From CAVQBP01 sp963848195 (GTDB taxonomy: Bacteria; Bacteroidota; Ignavibacteria; Ignavibacteriales; Ignavibacteriaceae): 64,000 nt of DNA. The stretch covers positions 1-64,000 of the forward strand of contig CAWKCY010000016.1 in assembly GCA_963848195.1 (NCBI GenBank). The letters are read 5' to 3'. The translations under genes and the position numbers were made by a program. This document shows, in pieces, positions 41,782 to 52,018 of this stretch. The first letter of the stretch is position 1. Each line of letters starts with the position of its first letter. The notes beneath the pieces were generated by a model. That model did no database searches, had not been told where the DNA came from, and worked only from the letters and a program-made list of their open reading frames with translations.

Positions 41782-44700
41782 TTAACTCTCCTTTTGAAAA
41801 TTTATCTTTTCAAGATGAATGGAGCATTCAAACTCCCCGATTTTCCAATTTTGATTGACACCCCCATTAAATGTTTCGTCATTTATTAGTTTCTCAGCCA
41901 GGGTTTCGTTAGAGATATAATGATGAAAAGAGTTCACCGCATCGATTATCTCTTTGCTGCCGGTAAATTTGACTTTAATTCTATCTGTTACATCAAAGCC
42001 TGCATCTTTTCTCATATTCTGAACTCTATTAACAAATTCCCTTGCTAAACCTTCAGCAATAAGTTCATTAGAGAGTTCAGTATCGATAGCGACGGTCACG
42101 TCTTCATCACTTTCAACAACCCATCCTGATATTTCGGAGCTAACAATTTCGACATCATCTTTAGATATATTTATTTCATCTCCATTTATATTTACTAATA
42201 ATGAATTTTGGGCCTCCAAACTGCTAATTTCATTTGATGAAAAATTTCTAATTGCGTTAGCGACCTGGTTAACCTTCTTGCCAAATTTTGGTCCGATAGA
42301 TTTAAAATTAGGTTTAGCAGATTTACTAACGATCCCGGAATCATTATCAAGAATAATCAAATCTTTAATATTAACTTCATCCAGAATAACATCTTTCATT
42401 TTAGAAAGAGTTTCACGTTTATCTTTATTTACAACCACCATAATTTTTTTAAGGGGCTGCCGAACCTTTAAATTTGCTTTTGCTCTCATTGCTCTAGTCA
42501 AATATACAACCTTTTGAGCAATTTCCATCTTGATTTCAAGCTCTTTATCAATAAAGAGAGGTTGAGGTAAATAACTAACGTGTATTGATTCAAAATTTTC
42601 CTTACCTGTAACCGAATTCAAATTCTGATATATCTCTTCGGATGTAAATGGAGCAAAGGGAGAAATTAATTTACAAATATTAATAAGACATTCATATAAG
42701 GTTTGATAAGCAGAGAGTTTATTCCTGTTCATTTCAGATTTCCAGAAACGTCTTCTGCATCTTCTAACATACCAGTTAGATAAATGATCTATGGTAAAAT
42801 TTGCAACTGCTCTAGCAGCACGGGTCATATCATAATCATCCATCCACGTTTTATAATCTTCAATAAGCGAATTTAACTTTGAAATAATCCATCGATCAAT
42901 TTCGGGTCTTTCAGAATAATCGACAAGATTTTCTTCAAATTTGAATTTATCAATATTTGCATACAAAGCAAAGAAAGAATAAGTATTAAAAAAAGTTCCA
43001 AAAAATTTTCTTTGAACTTCGGTTAAGCCATCTTCATCAAAAAGGGTAGGTCGCCAGGGGGGGCTATTAGTAATTAAGTACCACCTGGTAGGATCAGCAC
43101 CAAACTTTTCAAAAAGCATGAATGGATCGACAGTATTGCCTTTTGATTTAGACATTTTCTGACCGCTCTTATCCAAAATCAGTTCATTAACAACAATATT
43201 TTTATAAGCAACAGAATCAAACAACATAGTTGCGATGGCATGCAGAGTATAAAACCATCCACGAGTCTGATCAATTCCTTCGCAAATAAAATCTGCGGGG
43301 AAAGCATACTTTTCAAACCAATCTTTATTTTCAAAAGGATAGTGATACTGAGCAAAAGGCATAGCACCGGAGTCGAACCAAACATCAATTAATTCAGGGG
43401 TTCGTTTAAAGATTTTGCCATTTTTTTCAAAAAGAATTCGATCAACAAAGGGTTTATGAAGATCAAGCTGCTGAAAATCTTTAACAGGGATTCTTTTCCC
43501 ATTATCTTCAATAAATCCGTTTTTGAGTTCTTCAATGCTTCCGACAGCAAACGTATCCCCGTCATCATTCACCCAAATAGGAAGAGGAGTTGCCCAGAAC
43601 CTATCCCGTGATAAAGCCCAATCTTTATTTTCTTCCAGCCAGTTGCCAAATCTACCAGCACCAACTTCAGGGGGCTGCCAATTTATTGTTTTATTTAAAG
43701 CTACCATTCTATCTGCAATGGAGGTCGTTCTAATAAACCAGGATTCCCTAGCATAATATATAACAGGGACATCCTCATGTCTCCAGCTGAATGGATAAGA
43801 ATGTACAATCGTTTCTTTTTTATATAGCTTGTCTTCCTGTTTTAATTTATGAATGATATCTTTATCTGCGTCTTTGACAAACTGGCCTGCAAAATCGGTA
43901 ATTTCATCAGTAAATATGCCGGCACGGGTGACAGGCTGAAGCATTGGAAGATTATACTTTTTGGAAAGCTCATAATCATCCTGACCAAAAGCAGGAGCAA
44001 TGTGAACGATACCAGAACCATCCTCTGTGCTTACAAAGTTACCAAAAGTAACGTAAAAAGCTTTCTTTTCAACTTTTAAATAATTGAAGAGCTGGATATA
44101 TTCCGTACCATCTAAATCGCTTCCTTTTATTTCTTCGAGAATTTCATAATCGCTGTCAATAACAGATAATCTATCTTTGGCAAGAATTAATTTTTTATCT
44201 CCGGTTTTTATTTTGACATAAATGATATCACGGCCAACAGCCAGAGCAACATTAGAAATGAGAGTCCATGGTGTAGTGGTCCATACTAGGAAATAAGAAT
44301 CAGAATTTTTAATTTGGAAATAGACATAAACAGAAGGATCTTTTGTTTCTCTATACCCGAGCGCAAGTTCATGTGAAGAGAGGACGGTTTCAGATTTAGG
44401 ATCCTGGGGAACAATTTTATAATCTTTATAAATTAAGCCTTTATCAAAAAGAGTCTTAAGTGCCCACCAGACAGATTCGATATAATTATTGGTTAAAGTT
44501 ACATAAGCAGAATCGAGATCTACCCAATATCCCATTCTTGTGGTCATTTTTTCCCACAATTCAAGATACACAAAGACAGAATCCCGGCAGGCCTGATTAT
44601 ATTTTTCTACGCCATACTCAAAAACTTCACTTTTATGTTTGATACCGAGTTTTTTTTCAACTTCAATCTCAACCGGGAGTCCATGGGTATCCCACCCTGC

Positions 44701-44943
44701 TTTCCGAACTACTCTATAACCGCAAAGAGTTTTATACCGGCATACAAGATCCTTTAACGTACGGGACATTACATGGTGAATACCGGGTTTACCGTTAGCA
44801 GTAGGAGGACCTTCATAAAAAGTAAATAGTTTACTTTCCGGACGGGAGCTAATACTTTTTTCAAAAATTTTATTTTCCTGCCAGAACTTTAGTATTTTCT
44901 CTTCGATTTCGGGATAATTTATATCTGTATATTGTTTGAACAT
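41782..44943 (-). CDS. ileS: Isoleucyl-tRNA synthetase, long type with GIHH motif
   Basis: The product has 1053 residues, the length of IleS2-type enzymes. The class I signature near residues 52-60 reads G-K-P-G-I-H-H-V, that is G-x-H-H instead of H-x-G-H, and the second signature is G-Q-K-M-S-K-S-K-G-N (about 597-606). The editing domain, the tRNA-binding helices and a C-terminal region without a Cys4 zinc finger follow. It charges tRNA-Ile. The gene is in the middle of a tight minus-strand operon, 4 bases before the DksA/TraR gene. The GxHH form is discussed in the findings. Confidence 0.95.
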   Translation of the reverse strand: MFKQYTDINYPEIEEKILKFWQENKIFEKSISSRPESKLFTFYEGPPTANGKPGIHHVMSRTLKDLVCRYKTLCGYRVVRKAGWDTHGLPVEIEVEKKLGIKHKSEVFEYGVEKYNQACRDSVFVYLELWEKMTTRMGYWVDLDSAYVTLTNNYIESVWWALKTLFDKGLIYKDYKIVPQDPKSETVLSSHELALGYRETKDPSVYVYFQIKNSDSYFLVWTTTPWTLISNVALAVGRDIIYVKIKTGDKKLILAKDRLSVIDSDYEILEEIKGSDLDGTEYIQLFNYLKVEKKAFYVTFGNFVSTEDGSGIVHIAPAFGQDDYELSKKYNLPMLQPVTRAGIFTDEITDFAGQFVKDADKDIIHKLKQEDKLYKKETIVHSYPFSWRHEDVPVIYYARESWFIRTTSIADRMVALNKTINWQPPEVGAGRFGNWLEENKDWALSRDRFWATPLPIWVNDDGDTFAVGSIEELKNGFIEDNGKRIPVKDFQQLDLHKPFVDRILFEKNGKIFKRTPELIDVWFDSGAMPFAQYHYPFENKDWFEKYAFPADFICEGIDQTRGWFYTLHAIATMLFDSVAYKNIVVNELILDKSGQKMSKSKGNTVDPFMLFEKFGADPTRWYLITNSPPWRPTLFDEDGLTEVQRKFFGTFFNTYSFFALYANIDKFKFEENLVDYSERPEIDRWIISKLNSLIEDYKTWMDDYDMTRAARAVANFTIDHLSNWYVRRCRRRFWKSEMNRNKLSAYQTLYECLINICKLISPFAPFTSEEIYQNLNSVTGKENFESIHVSYLPQPLFIDKELEIKMEIAQKVVYLTRAMRAKANLKVRQPLKKIMVVVNKDKRETLSKMKDVILDEVNIKDLIILDNDSGIVSKSAKPNFKSIGPKFGKKVNQVANAIRNFSSNEISSLEAQNSLLVNINGDEINISKDDVEIVSSEISGWVVESDEDVTVAIDTELSNELIAEGLAREFVNRVQNMRKDAGFDVTDRIKVKFTGSKEIIDAVNSFHHYISNETLAEKLINDETFNGGVNQNWKIGEFECSIHLEKINFQKES

Positions 44944-44997
44944 AATCTTTAATAATCCATATTACTAGGAATATAGGAAACCACCTATTCCATTATA

Positions 44998-45621
44998 CTA
45001 ATACTCCCCTTTTTCCTCGTACTTTTTAATTAATTCTCTTTCCGTTTGAATAAATTCTTTTAAATCCTTTTCAATTCTTTCTTTTTTCTGGACAATATTT
45101 TTTGCATGAATATCGGCGTCATTAATAATTTTTTGGGCATTTATTTTAGCTTCTCTTATTTCAAGCTCGGCTTCTTTTTTTGAATCTTTAATTGCTTCCT
45201 GATAGATTTTCAATTTTTCTTGAATCACTACAAATTCTTTCTGCATAGAAAAGACTTCGACAACAGACATACCAAAGAAAGCAGTTGAACCTAAAACAAT
45301 ATTTCTTAAGCTATACAGAATTAAGTTTTCGGTCAATAATTCGTTAGCACCGAAATATTCGCGAAAGAAAGAGATAACGAGTACTCCGATGATGGTGGCG
45401 CCAATAATTATAGAAAAGATTACTTTCCCGCCATAATGCCAGCCAAGAGTTTTATTAATAAACCAACCGCATGCAAAACATAAGACCGAAAGAACGAACC
45501 AGACGGCAAAATTATTATTACCAAAATTAAACAGGCTTGTATTCAGAAAGTTTGAAGAAAACATCAAGACACCCAAAAGTACAGGAGTTAGATAGTTGAA
45601 TAAAGACCGTTTTTCATTCAT
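44998..45621 (-). CDS. Membrane protein with C-terminal coiled coil
   Basis: The product has 207 residues. Four hydrophobic segments (about 10-24, 32-48, 64-84, 105-120) are followed by a long charged coiled coil (125-205) with heptads of Glu, Lys and Ile. I know no family name. The topology, four helices plus a cytosolic coiled coil, suggests an envelope or division anchor, and it is encoded between purine nucleoside phosphorylase (4-base overlap) and ileS in an operon that also carries a DivIVA-like gene. Function is unknown. Confidence 0.7.
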   Translation of the reverse strand: MNEKRSLFNYLTPVLLGVLMFSSNFLNTSLFNFGNNNFAVWFVLSVLCFACGWFINKTLGWHYGGKVIFSIIIGATIIGVLVISFFREYFGANELLTENLILYSLRNIVLGSTAFFGMSVVEVFSMQKEFVVIQEKLKIYQEAIKDSKKEAELEIREAKINAQKIINDADIHAKNIVQKKERIEKDLKEFIQTERELIKKYEEKGEY

Positions 45622-46439
45622 AATTTTTTAACGACTTCTTTCATAATTAAGGTCATTTTAGGTTCTGCTCCCATAGCAGCGGCAATAATTTCTTCAACAT
45701 TAACAGGTTTCAAAGAATCGGGGAAGCATTCATCGGTAACAATGCTAATTCCAAGAACGTTCATCCCCATGTGATTAGCAACTATATTTTCTGGAACGGT
45801 AGACATTCCAACAACGTCAGCCCCGGTTGCTCTTAAAAACCTATATTCTGCTTTAGTTTCGAGATTAGGGCCGGGAACAGCAATATAGACTCCTTTTTGA
45901 ACTTTTATTTTATTTTCTATTGCAGCATTCTCGGCAATTTTTATTAATTCAAGATTATATGATTCACTCATATCGGGAAAGCGTGGACCAAGCTCATCTT
46001 CGTTTTTTCCAATCAACGGATTATCTCCAAGGAGATTAATATGATCAGTCATAATCATTATATCTCCTCTTCTATATTGTGGATTCATTCCCCCGCATGC
46101 ATTAGAAACGAGCAGAGTTTTAACTCCAAGGAATTTCATTACTCTTACCGGAAAAGTAATCTGCTGCATTGAATATCCCTCATAAAAATGAAATCTTCCC
46201 TGCATAGCAACGACTTTTTTTCCATCGATTGTACCAAAGATTAATTTCCCATTATGAGATTCCACAGTTGAAAGGGGAAAATGCGGAAGTTCGCTGTAAT
46301 CGAATTGATATTCGATTTTTATTTCATTCACAAGGCCACCTAAACCGGTACCTAAAATAATTCCGATAGTGAAATCGCCGGAGACTTTATTTCTGATTAC
46401 TTCAATTGTTTCTTTTATTTTTGATATTAGCTCACTCAT
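45618..46439 (-). CDS. Purine nucleoside phosphorylase, trimeric type
   Basis: The product has 273 residues. Motifs of the low-mass trimeric family are present: G-I-I-L-G-T-G-L-G (25-33), E-S-H-N-G (about 65-69), M-Q-G-R-F-H-F-Y-E-G-Y (about 83-93), S-N-A-C-G-G-M-N (about 118-125) and G-M-S-T-V-P-E. The base-binding segment reads S-I-V-T-D-E, with Asp where the mammalian enzyme has Asn243. It cleaves purine nucleosides with phosphate. It overlaps the next gene by 4 bases on each side, so it is translationally coupled with the divIVA-like gene. Confidence 0.9.
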   Translation of the reverse strand: MSELISKIKETIEVIRNKVSGDFTIGIILGTGLGGLVNEIKIEYQFDYSELPHFPLSTVESHNGKLIFGTIDGKKVVAMQGRFHFYEGYSMQQITFPVRVMKFLGVKTLLVSNACGGMNPQYRRGDIMIMTDHINLLGDNPLIGKNEDELGPRFPDMSESYNLELIKIAENAAIENKIKVQKGVYIAVPGPNLETKAEYRFLRATGADVVGMSTVPENIVANHMGMNVLGISIVTDECFPDSLKPVNVEEIIAAAMGAEPKMTLIMKEVVKKL

Positions 46440-46972
46440 CCTAATTTATCTACAATTTTATTTATATCAATATCCAATTTATTTGGATTTTCTATTTCCT
46501 TTGCTGAAACTATTTCTTCACCTGAGTCGGCAACTTTCATATCAAGCAGGCGGGCTTGAGAATTAATTATAGCTTTCAACTTTGCGACAATTAAATTTTT
46601 TTCTTCTCTAAGAGCAATAACCGAATCCCTTATTTCATCAGCTTTAATTTTAGCTTTTTCAAAAACCTGTGAGGCTTTGATTTCAGCCTCTTTGATCATT
46701 AAACCGGTCTGTTTTTTTGTTGATTCGACGGCTTTAGTAGATGATTCTTGAGCACGCAAAAGAGTATCCTGGAGGCTTCTTTCAATCCGGGCGAACTCAG
46801 ATAGTCTTATATTAGCATCTTCAAGTTCTCTTTTAATAGATTCATTTTCAGTTTGAAGTTCTTCAAATTCATCTGAAAGTTTTTCAAGGAATGCCTGTAC
46901 TTCCTCCTGATCAAAACCCCTAAAACTTTTACTAAATTCCTGTTTTTTAATACTCAGCGGTGAGATTTTCAT
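46436..46972 (-). CDS. DivIVA domain protein
   Basis: The product has 178 residues. The N-terminus M-K-I-S-P-L-S-I-K-K-Q-E-F-S-K-S-F-R-G-F-D-Q-E-E-V is the DivIVA membrane-binding domain, residues 1-25. A long coiled coil (30-150) follows. DivIVA proteins mark curved membrane and recruit division or growth partners; outside Gram-positives the role is less clear. The stop overlaps the purine nucleoside phosphorylase start by 4 bases, and the start overlaps yggS by 1 base. Confidence 0.85.
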   Translation of the reverse strand: MKISPLSIKKQEFSKSFRGFDQEEVQAFLEKLSDEFEELQTENESIKRELEDANIRLSEFARIERSLQDTLLRAQESSTKAVESTKKQTGLMIKEAEIKASQVFEKAKIKADEIRDSVIALREEKNLIVAKLKAIINSQARLLDMKVADSGEEIVSAKEIENPNKLDIDINKIVDKLG

Positions 46973-47685
46973 TATTCATTCCTGGATTCTGAATAATTGC
47001 GTTCACCAAAAATAGCGGTTCCAATCCTTAACATAGTTGAGCCTTCTTCGATAGCAATATCGTAATCATTTGTCATACCCATAGATAATTCAGTTAAATT
47101 AAAGCCTTCAACATTTAATTCTTCTTTTAAATTACACAAATAATTGAAACTTTTCCTAATAAGAGTTTTATCATTAGTAAAAGGAGCTATAGTCATTAGT
47201 CCAACGGGCTCAACATTTGGAAGTTCGCTGCAATACCTAACAAGATCTTTTAATTCACTTTCTTCACTTAAGCCGGATTTTGTTTCTTCTTCAGAAGTTT
47301 TTACTTCCAAAAGAATTTTTTGAATCTTGTTAATACCCACGGCTCGTTTATTTATTTCAGTAGCCAGAAGTAATGAATCGACAGAGTGAATATATTCGGC
47401 AAATTGAACAGCGAACCTGACTTTATTTCGTTGCAATACTCCTATAAAATGCCAGATAATTTTTTCATTTAGAGAGCCAATTTCATTATATTTAGAAATT
47501 AGTTCTTGAGCTTTATTTTCTCCAAAATCATAAAGACCTTCGTTAAAAGCGGAAATTATTTCGCCCTTACCAAAATTCTTTGATACCGCGATTAATTTAA
47601 TTTCAGCAGGGTCTCGTTTCGATTCGACAGCTTTTTCTTTAATTAATTCCCTTATTTTTTTAATATTTTCGGCTATCATAAACAA
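46972..47685 (-). CDS. yggS: YggS-family pyridoxal phosphate homeostasis protein
   Basis: The product has 237 residues. The PLP lysine lies in L-I-A-V-S-K-N-F (about 31-38), and F-G-E-N-K-A-Q-E-L and W-H-F-I-G-V-L-Q-R-N-K are the family motifs. YggS/PLPBP binds PLP and balances vitamin B6 and amino acid pools. It is the first gene of the operon running down to the rluD-type gene; the adjacent divIVA-like gene follows the pattern seen in many bacteria (yggS-divIVA neighbourhood). Confidence 0.93.
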   Translation of the reverse strand: MFMIAENIKKIRELIKEKAVESKRDPAEIKLIAVSKNFGKGEIISAFNEGLYDFGENKAQELISKYNEIGSLNEKIIWHFIGVLQRNKVRFAVQFAEYIHSVDSLLLATEINKRAVGINKIQKILLEVKTSEEETKSGLSEESELKDLVRYCSELPNVEPVGLMTIAPFTNDKTLIRKSFNYLCNLKEELNVEGFNLTELSMGMTNDYDIAIEEGSTMLRIGTAIFGERNYSESRNE

Positions 47686-47992
47686 ATTAAGATTGTGAAT
47701 CTATTGCTTTTCATATCAAAAATCAACGCTAAATCCGGCAACTGTTCAATTGACACATTTGCTTATATAAAATAATTTAACCTATTTAAATAACGATTTA
47801 TTTTTAGTTTATCAAGGAAAAGGGACAAAATTAATTAAATTGGTGAATGGTTGATGCTCCAAATTGAGAAATGGGGAGAGTAGGAAGTGGAGGTGTAGGA
47901 GGGCTGGATGGTGGATTAAAATCCAAATGATGCAATAAGTTTGATGGACGGAATTGTGCGGATTGGAAGTAAGAGGAACAAGATTTAACTTA

Positions 47993-48036
47993 GAGTTAGC
48001 TTGGAGTTAGCTTGGAGTTAGCTTGGAGTTAGCTTG
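47993..48036 (+). repeat. 11-bp tandem repeat array, four perfect units (GAGTTAGCTTG)
   Basis: Four identical 11-bp units start at 47993, 48004, 48015 and 48026. This is the cleanest of the four 11-bp arrays in the window. It lies upstream of yggS, about 310 bases away, and has no obvious gene partner. Confidence 0.95.
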
Positions 48037-48126
48037 GATGAGAGACAGAGTTAAGATTGTTCAAGTATAATATCATTTCATAGACTGTCAAAATAATGTT
48101 GTAAGTTATTTTTAATTTATTACTTA

Positions 48127-48240
48127 TTATACGTAAAATTTATTTTGTCATATTGGGCGAAGTGAAATATCTCCCAAATGGTTCAAATTATAAACCTTGA
48201 GATTCTTCACTTCGTTCAGAATGACCGTTGCGCGTAAGAT
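48127..48240 (+). repeat. MITE-like element B
   Basis: The left end TATACGTAAAAT and right end GTTGCGCGTAAGA are imperfect inverted copies. The core GAGATTCTTCACTTCGTTC followed by AGAATGAC is intact. Interior text TCATATTGGGCGAAG is shared with the element at 62933. Confidence 0.7.
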
Positions 48241-48246
48241 TAGTTA

Positions 48247-49362
48247 TTAAAATTTCGATTCTATCTCAATCATTCTGCCTGAGAATTTTTCTATTGTATA
48301 ATCTTTAATTGAAGAAATCAAAAAAGGGAGTGGAAAAATGAAATTAGCTAATCGGGTTTGTGGATTGTACAAAAAATAAATTAAATAAGGGATTGTTAGG
48401 ATAACACCAATGGCGAAGTAAATTTCCTGTATGTCTGAGATCATCCAGCCTGCATAAATAATTAGGATGATGAATAAAACTGAGACGAGCCATGGGATAC
48501 TATTCAAGAGTAATGGATTAAAAGGTCCATTAAAGAGAAAAAGTACCGGATTCCATAAAAGAAAAGGAATGATGGTAACTAAAAACACGGCTAGTAATAC
48601 TTCGTAAAACAAGAATCCTTCTTTAAAATTATTTCTGAATAAATAAAGGAAATAGATGATTAAAACGGCTACTACATCTATTGTTACTGAAAAGAATAAT
48701 CCGAATAGGAGGGCAAAAAAAACAAATGTTTTATCGACTTTAGCAGGATTTAAATATTTGTTTGATAAATAAATTAAAGTAAGTAATACTGCAGCATTCA
48801 AGAAAAGTTGAGGAGATTCAAATGGTCCATAAAAAGTTAAGGGACTAACCATTAAAAAAAATAATTTAATTACTTTTTCTCTTGTACTAGTCGAATTGAA
48901 GATAATAAGCAGTCCAATACCTCCCCATGCCAAAATAACAACCATGGCAACATTTCCGATAAAATAGAAAGGCGAGGCAATCAAATAAAGAAAGGGGAAT
49001 GCTGAAAATGTATTTTTGATTTGATATGGAAATGTCCAATTAAAGAAATTATTGAGCCAGTTTTTAAGCGCTAATAATTCAAAGGATTGATAAGGTCCGG
49101 AAGTGAACCAGGAATAATAAAGGAGGAGCAAAATAAAAAGCAGAATAGCTCCGACATAATATTTATTATTATTTCCCCACTTTGAGATTATTTTGATTTT
49201 ATCAAATGAAAGAATTACAAATATGAAGAGTAAGATATATATTAAAATCAGAAGGAAAGTATCATTAAAAAAAAACAAAGAGTATCTATATACAAAGATT
49301 AAACTAATGAGTCCGATTAAAAATGATGAGATAATATTGATAAAATGTTTTGAAGTAAACAT
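48247..49362 (-). CDS. Polytopic membrane protein
   Basis: The product has 371 residues with about ten hydrophobic segments and few charged residues. A loop near 95-110 carries A-L-K-N-W-L-N-N-F-F-N-W-T-F-P-Y-Q-I-K, and N-P-Q-T-R-L-A-N-F-I-F-P lies near the C-terminus. The layout resembles glycosyltransferase-C-type or DUF2029-like membrane proteins, but the catalytic Asp motif is not clear. No operon partner. Function unknown. Confidence 0.6.
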   Translation of the reverse strand: MFTSKHFINIISSFLIGLISLIFVYRYSLFFFNDTFLLILIYILLFIFVILSFDKIKIISKWGNNNKYYVGAILLFILLLLYYSWFTSGPYQSFELLALKNWLNNFFNWTFPYQIKNTFSAFPFLYLIASPFYFIGNVAMVVILAWGGIGLLIIFNSTSTREKVIKLFFLMVSPLTFYGPFESPQLFLNAAVLLTLIYLSNKYLNPAKVDKTFVFFALLFGLFFSVTIDVVAVLIIYFLYLFRNNFKEGFLFYEVLLAVFLVTIIPFLLWNPVLFLFNGPFNPLLLNSIPWLVSVLFIILIIYAGWMISDIQEIYFAIGVILTIPYLIYFLYNPQTRLANFIFPLPFLISSIKDYTIEKFSGRMIEIESKF

Positions 49363-49494
49363 CTTTTTTTCAAAAAATTAAAAATGAGCTTAATATATCC
49401 TTAAATATAAATTTACTTGAACAGAAATGGAAGAATTTTAGTATTTTGTAATTTACTATTTATCATTTATAATATCTGAAAAGGATAATTAAAT

Positions 49495-52003
49495 ATGATA
49501 AAAATTAATTTCATTTTATTGAATTTTATTTTATTAATAACATCTTCATTAGTAATTGGACAAACAGTTACGCCAATTTTGGAATTCCCCCAACCCGGCT
49601 TAGATGATTTTTCTGCCTATTCCGGTTACAAGACAAAGTTTTATAGAGATTCAGAAAAAAATACACTGCAAATCTCCATTGATAAAAATACGGGCAGAGT
49701 AATTAATCTATGGGCTGATGCGGCTAATGAAAGTATCTCATTTAGTATAAGGGATACATCAGGAAACCCTGTAGAAATTTCATGGGGCTCTGCAGACGCC
49801 GTGAATTCTGTTGAGGGGAAAATGAGATATCTTCAGTACAGTTTGATTTCAAAATCTTCTCATATTGATATAGGATTATTTCTTCTAGGTACGATGAGAA
49901 TTGAAAGAGACTTTCGATATCAAAACCGATATACTCTTCCTTTGAATTCAGACACGGTTTTTAAACAAAATGAATTGACGGATTTAATAAGCAACATTAA
50001 AAGATTACCTGATAAAATACAAAAAGAGCAGATATCTGCTCTAAATGCCAGTGCAATTAATACATTATATTCACGACTAATACCTTCAATAAATTACTTT
50101 CAGATTTCTTCTCAGAAAGGTATTCTTATTGAACAGCCGTATTTTGACGGCAAATATCACTTGAGCTTAGAAATTAGTATTAGAGATAAGAATACTGAGA
50201 TGAAATTAGATAAAAATATGGTTCATATTAAAAATTCAACCGGTAATCCAACAGAACTATATATAAAAATAGGAACGAACTCCCCAGCACTTACACCTCT
50301 GACCAGAGATGATATCTTTAATGAAAATTTTCTTAATTATTATGAAAGGAATAAATCAGGATATTTTAGTCTGCTGGCAAGAAATAATAATTTAAATGGA
50401 ATAGAAAAAGATTCCTTAAATAAGTTTAAAAGAATGGAAAGGCAAATAAAGAGCCTGGAACTATTGAGTTCTAAAGAAAAGTTAATGGCAGGTTTACCCA
50501 ATTTCGCAACCTATTTTGGACGCGATATGATGATGTCTGCTTTGATGATGGAACCAATATGGAAAGTTTCTATGCTGGAGAATGTGATTTCCAGTGTACT
50601 AAAGAAATTGCGTCCTGATGGAAATGTCAGCCATGAAGAAGGATTAGAAGGACAGGCAATTCGTGAAAATGCTGGGATTATACAATTCCTTAATGAATAA
50701 ATATTTCTCTTTTCAAAAAATAGATGAAAAGGACAGCATTCTTTTAAAAGCTGTTGAGGTTCTAAAAAACTTATCAGAAACCACCGAAAATTACAGGATG
50801 ATTGACGATGATTTTCAATTGCCTGTTCTGGCAGCCCATTATATTCTGCACAATGAAATATCAAGTTCTCAAAAAATGAGTTTTCTAAAGAGAAAAATAG
50901 ATAACCAGGCTTCATCTACAGTTTTATCATCATTACTGAGCAATTTGATATATATAACCAATGAAGTATCAGATTATATTAAAAATCCGGATATTCTACA
51001 TTTAGTAAGCTTTATGAAAGTTGGTTCTAACTGGCAATCTGCCAGCTGGCGTGACAGCCAGGCGGGATATGCGAACGGACGTTTTGCAATGGATGTGAAT
51101 GTAATTTGGGTACCTAAAGCTTTGGAATCGTTACAAGTTATTTTGAATTTTCTAAAAGAAAATAATTTTCCTTTAGAGAATTTGACCAGACTTAATCCAG
51201 CGATAAGGAATTCGATGATAGAAGAGTTTTATAATGATCCGGAGAAATTAAAAAATGGAATAAGTTTATGGCAGAAAGCCGCCAAATATTTTTGGGTAAA
51301 TCTTCCGGAGAATACAGTAAAAAATAAGATAGAAGAAAAAATGAGCTGGATGCCATCTGAAGATCGTATGTATTGGGAAGGTGTCTTAAAAAATAACCGG
51401 GAAGAAGAACATGAAATTAAATTTTTAACTCTTTCATTGGATGGGAAAGGGAAACAAATTGATATTGAAAATACAGATCCAGCAACTTCAATATTTCTCA
51501 ATAATTTTACCGCTGCAATAATAAGAGGGGCAATTTCAGCTGATTCCGTACTGGATTTAATTAAAGTATTTACACTACACTATCCTGCAGGATTATTCAT
51601 TGATAGCTTAGGAGTATTAGTCGCGAATGATACTTATGCTTCAAAAGGGATATGGGAAACTTTTAAACATGATAGATATCATTCTCCATATGTTGTATGG
51701 GGGAGAGAAATGAATTTAATCTTTCTTGGATTATCAAAAAATATATTAGATTCATATGATAAAGAAGGTAAACTAAAAGATGAAAGTCTTAACGATTACG
51801 TTAATAACTTAAAAAAGGTTTTGAAAAAAGTTCATTTTGCAGTTGAAAAATCAGGGTTAAAATATAATGAATTATGGGGCTATAGAATTGCCGGCGGCAG
51901 ACTCTATCCTCAAAGGTATGAGACAACCTCTGATATACAATTATGGAATATAACTAATCTCTCTGCGGAATATTTGATGAACCAAATAGTCAATCTTAAA
52001 TAA
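49495..52003 (+). pseudogene. Secreted six-hairpin-glycosidase-like protein, one-base frameshift
   Basis: The gene reads in two overlapping parts. Part 1 (49495-50700, 401 residues) has a signal peptide ending at S-S-L-V-I-G-Q and closes with F-G-R-D-M-M-M-S-A-L, G-N-V-S-H-E-E-G-L and Q-A-I-R-E-N-A-G. Part 2 (50663-52003) continues as L-Y-N-S-L-M-N-K-Y-F, then W-R-D-S-Q-A-G-Y-A-N-G-R-F-A-M-D-V-N. Joined at about 50664-50680 they give a protein of about 835 residues resembling alpha-helical glycoside hydrolases of the glycogen-debranching or trehalase type. The joint falls between GAAAATG and GGGATT, with no T/A homopolymer longer than 4. Either a pseudogene or a base error. Substrate unknown. 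Confidence 0.6.
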
Positions 52004-52018
52004 AACTTTTTTAGTAAC

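Larger units (their letters stand above)
47686..48246. other. Intergenic region with an 11-bp array and MITE-like element
   Basis: No gene is visible. Contains the GAGTTAGCTTG array at 47993-48036 and the element at 48127-48240. The yggS operon promoter must lie within the first 300 bases but I cannot place it. Confidence 0.65.
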
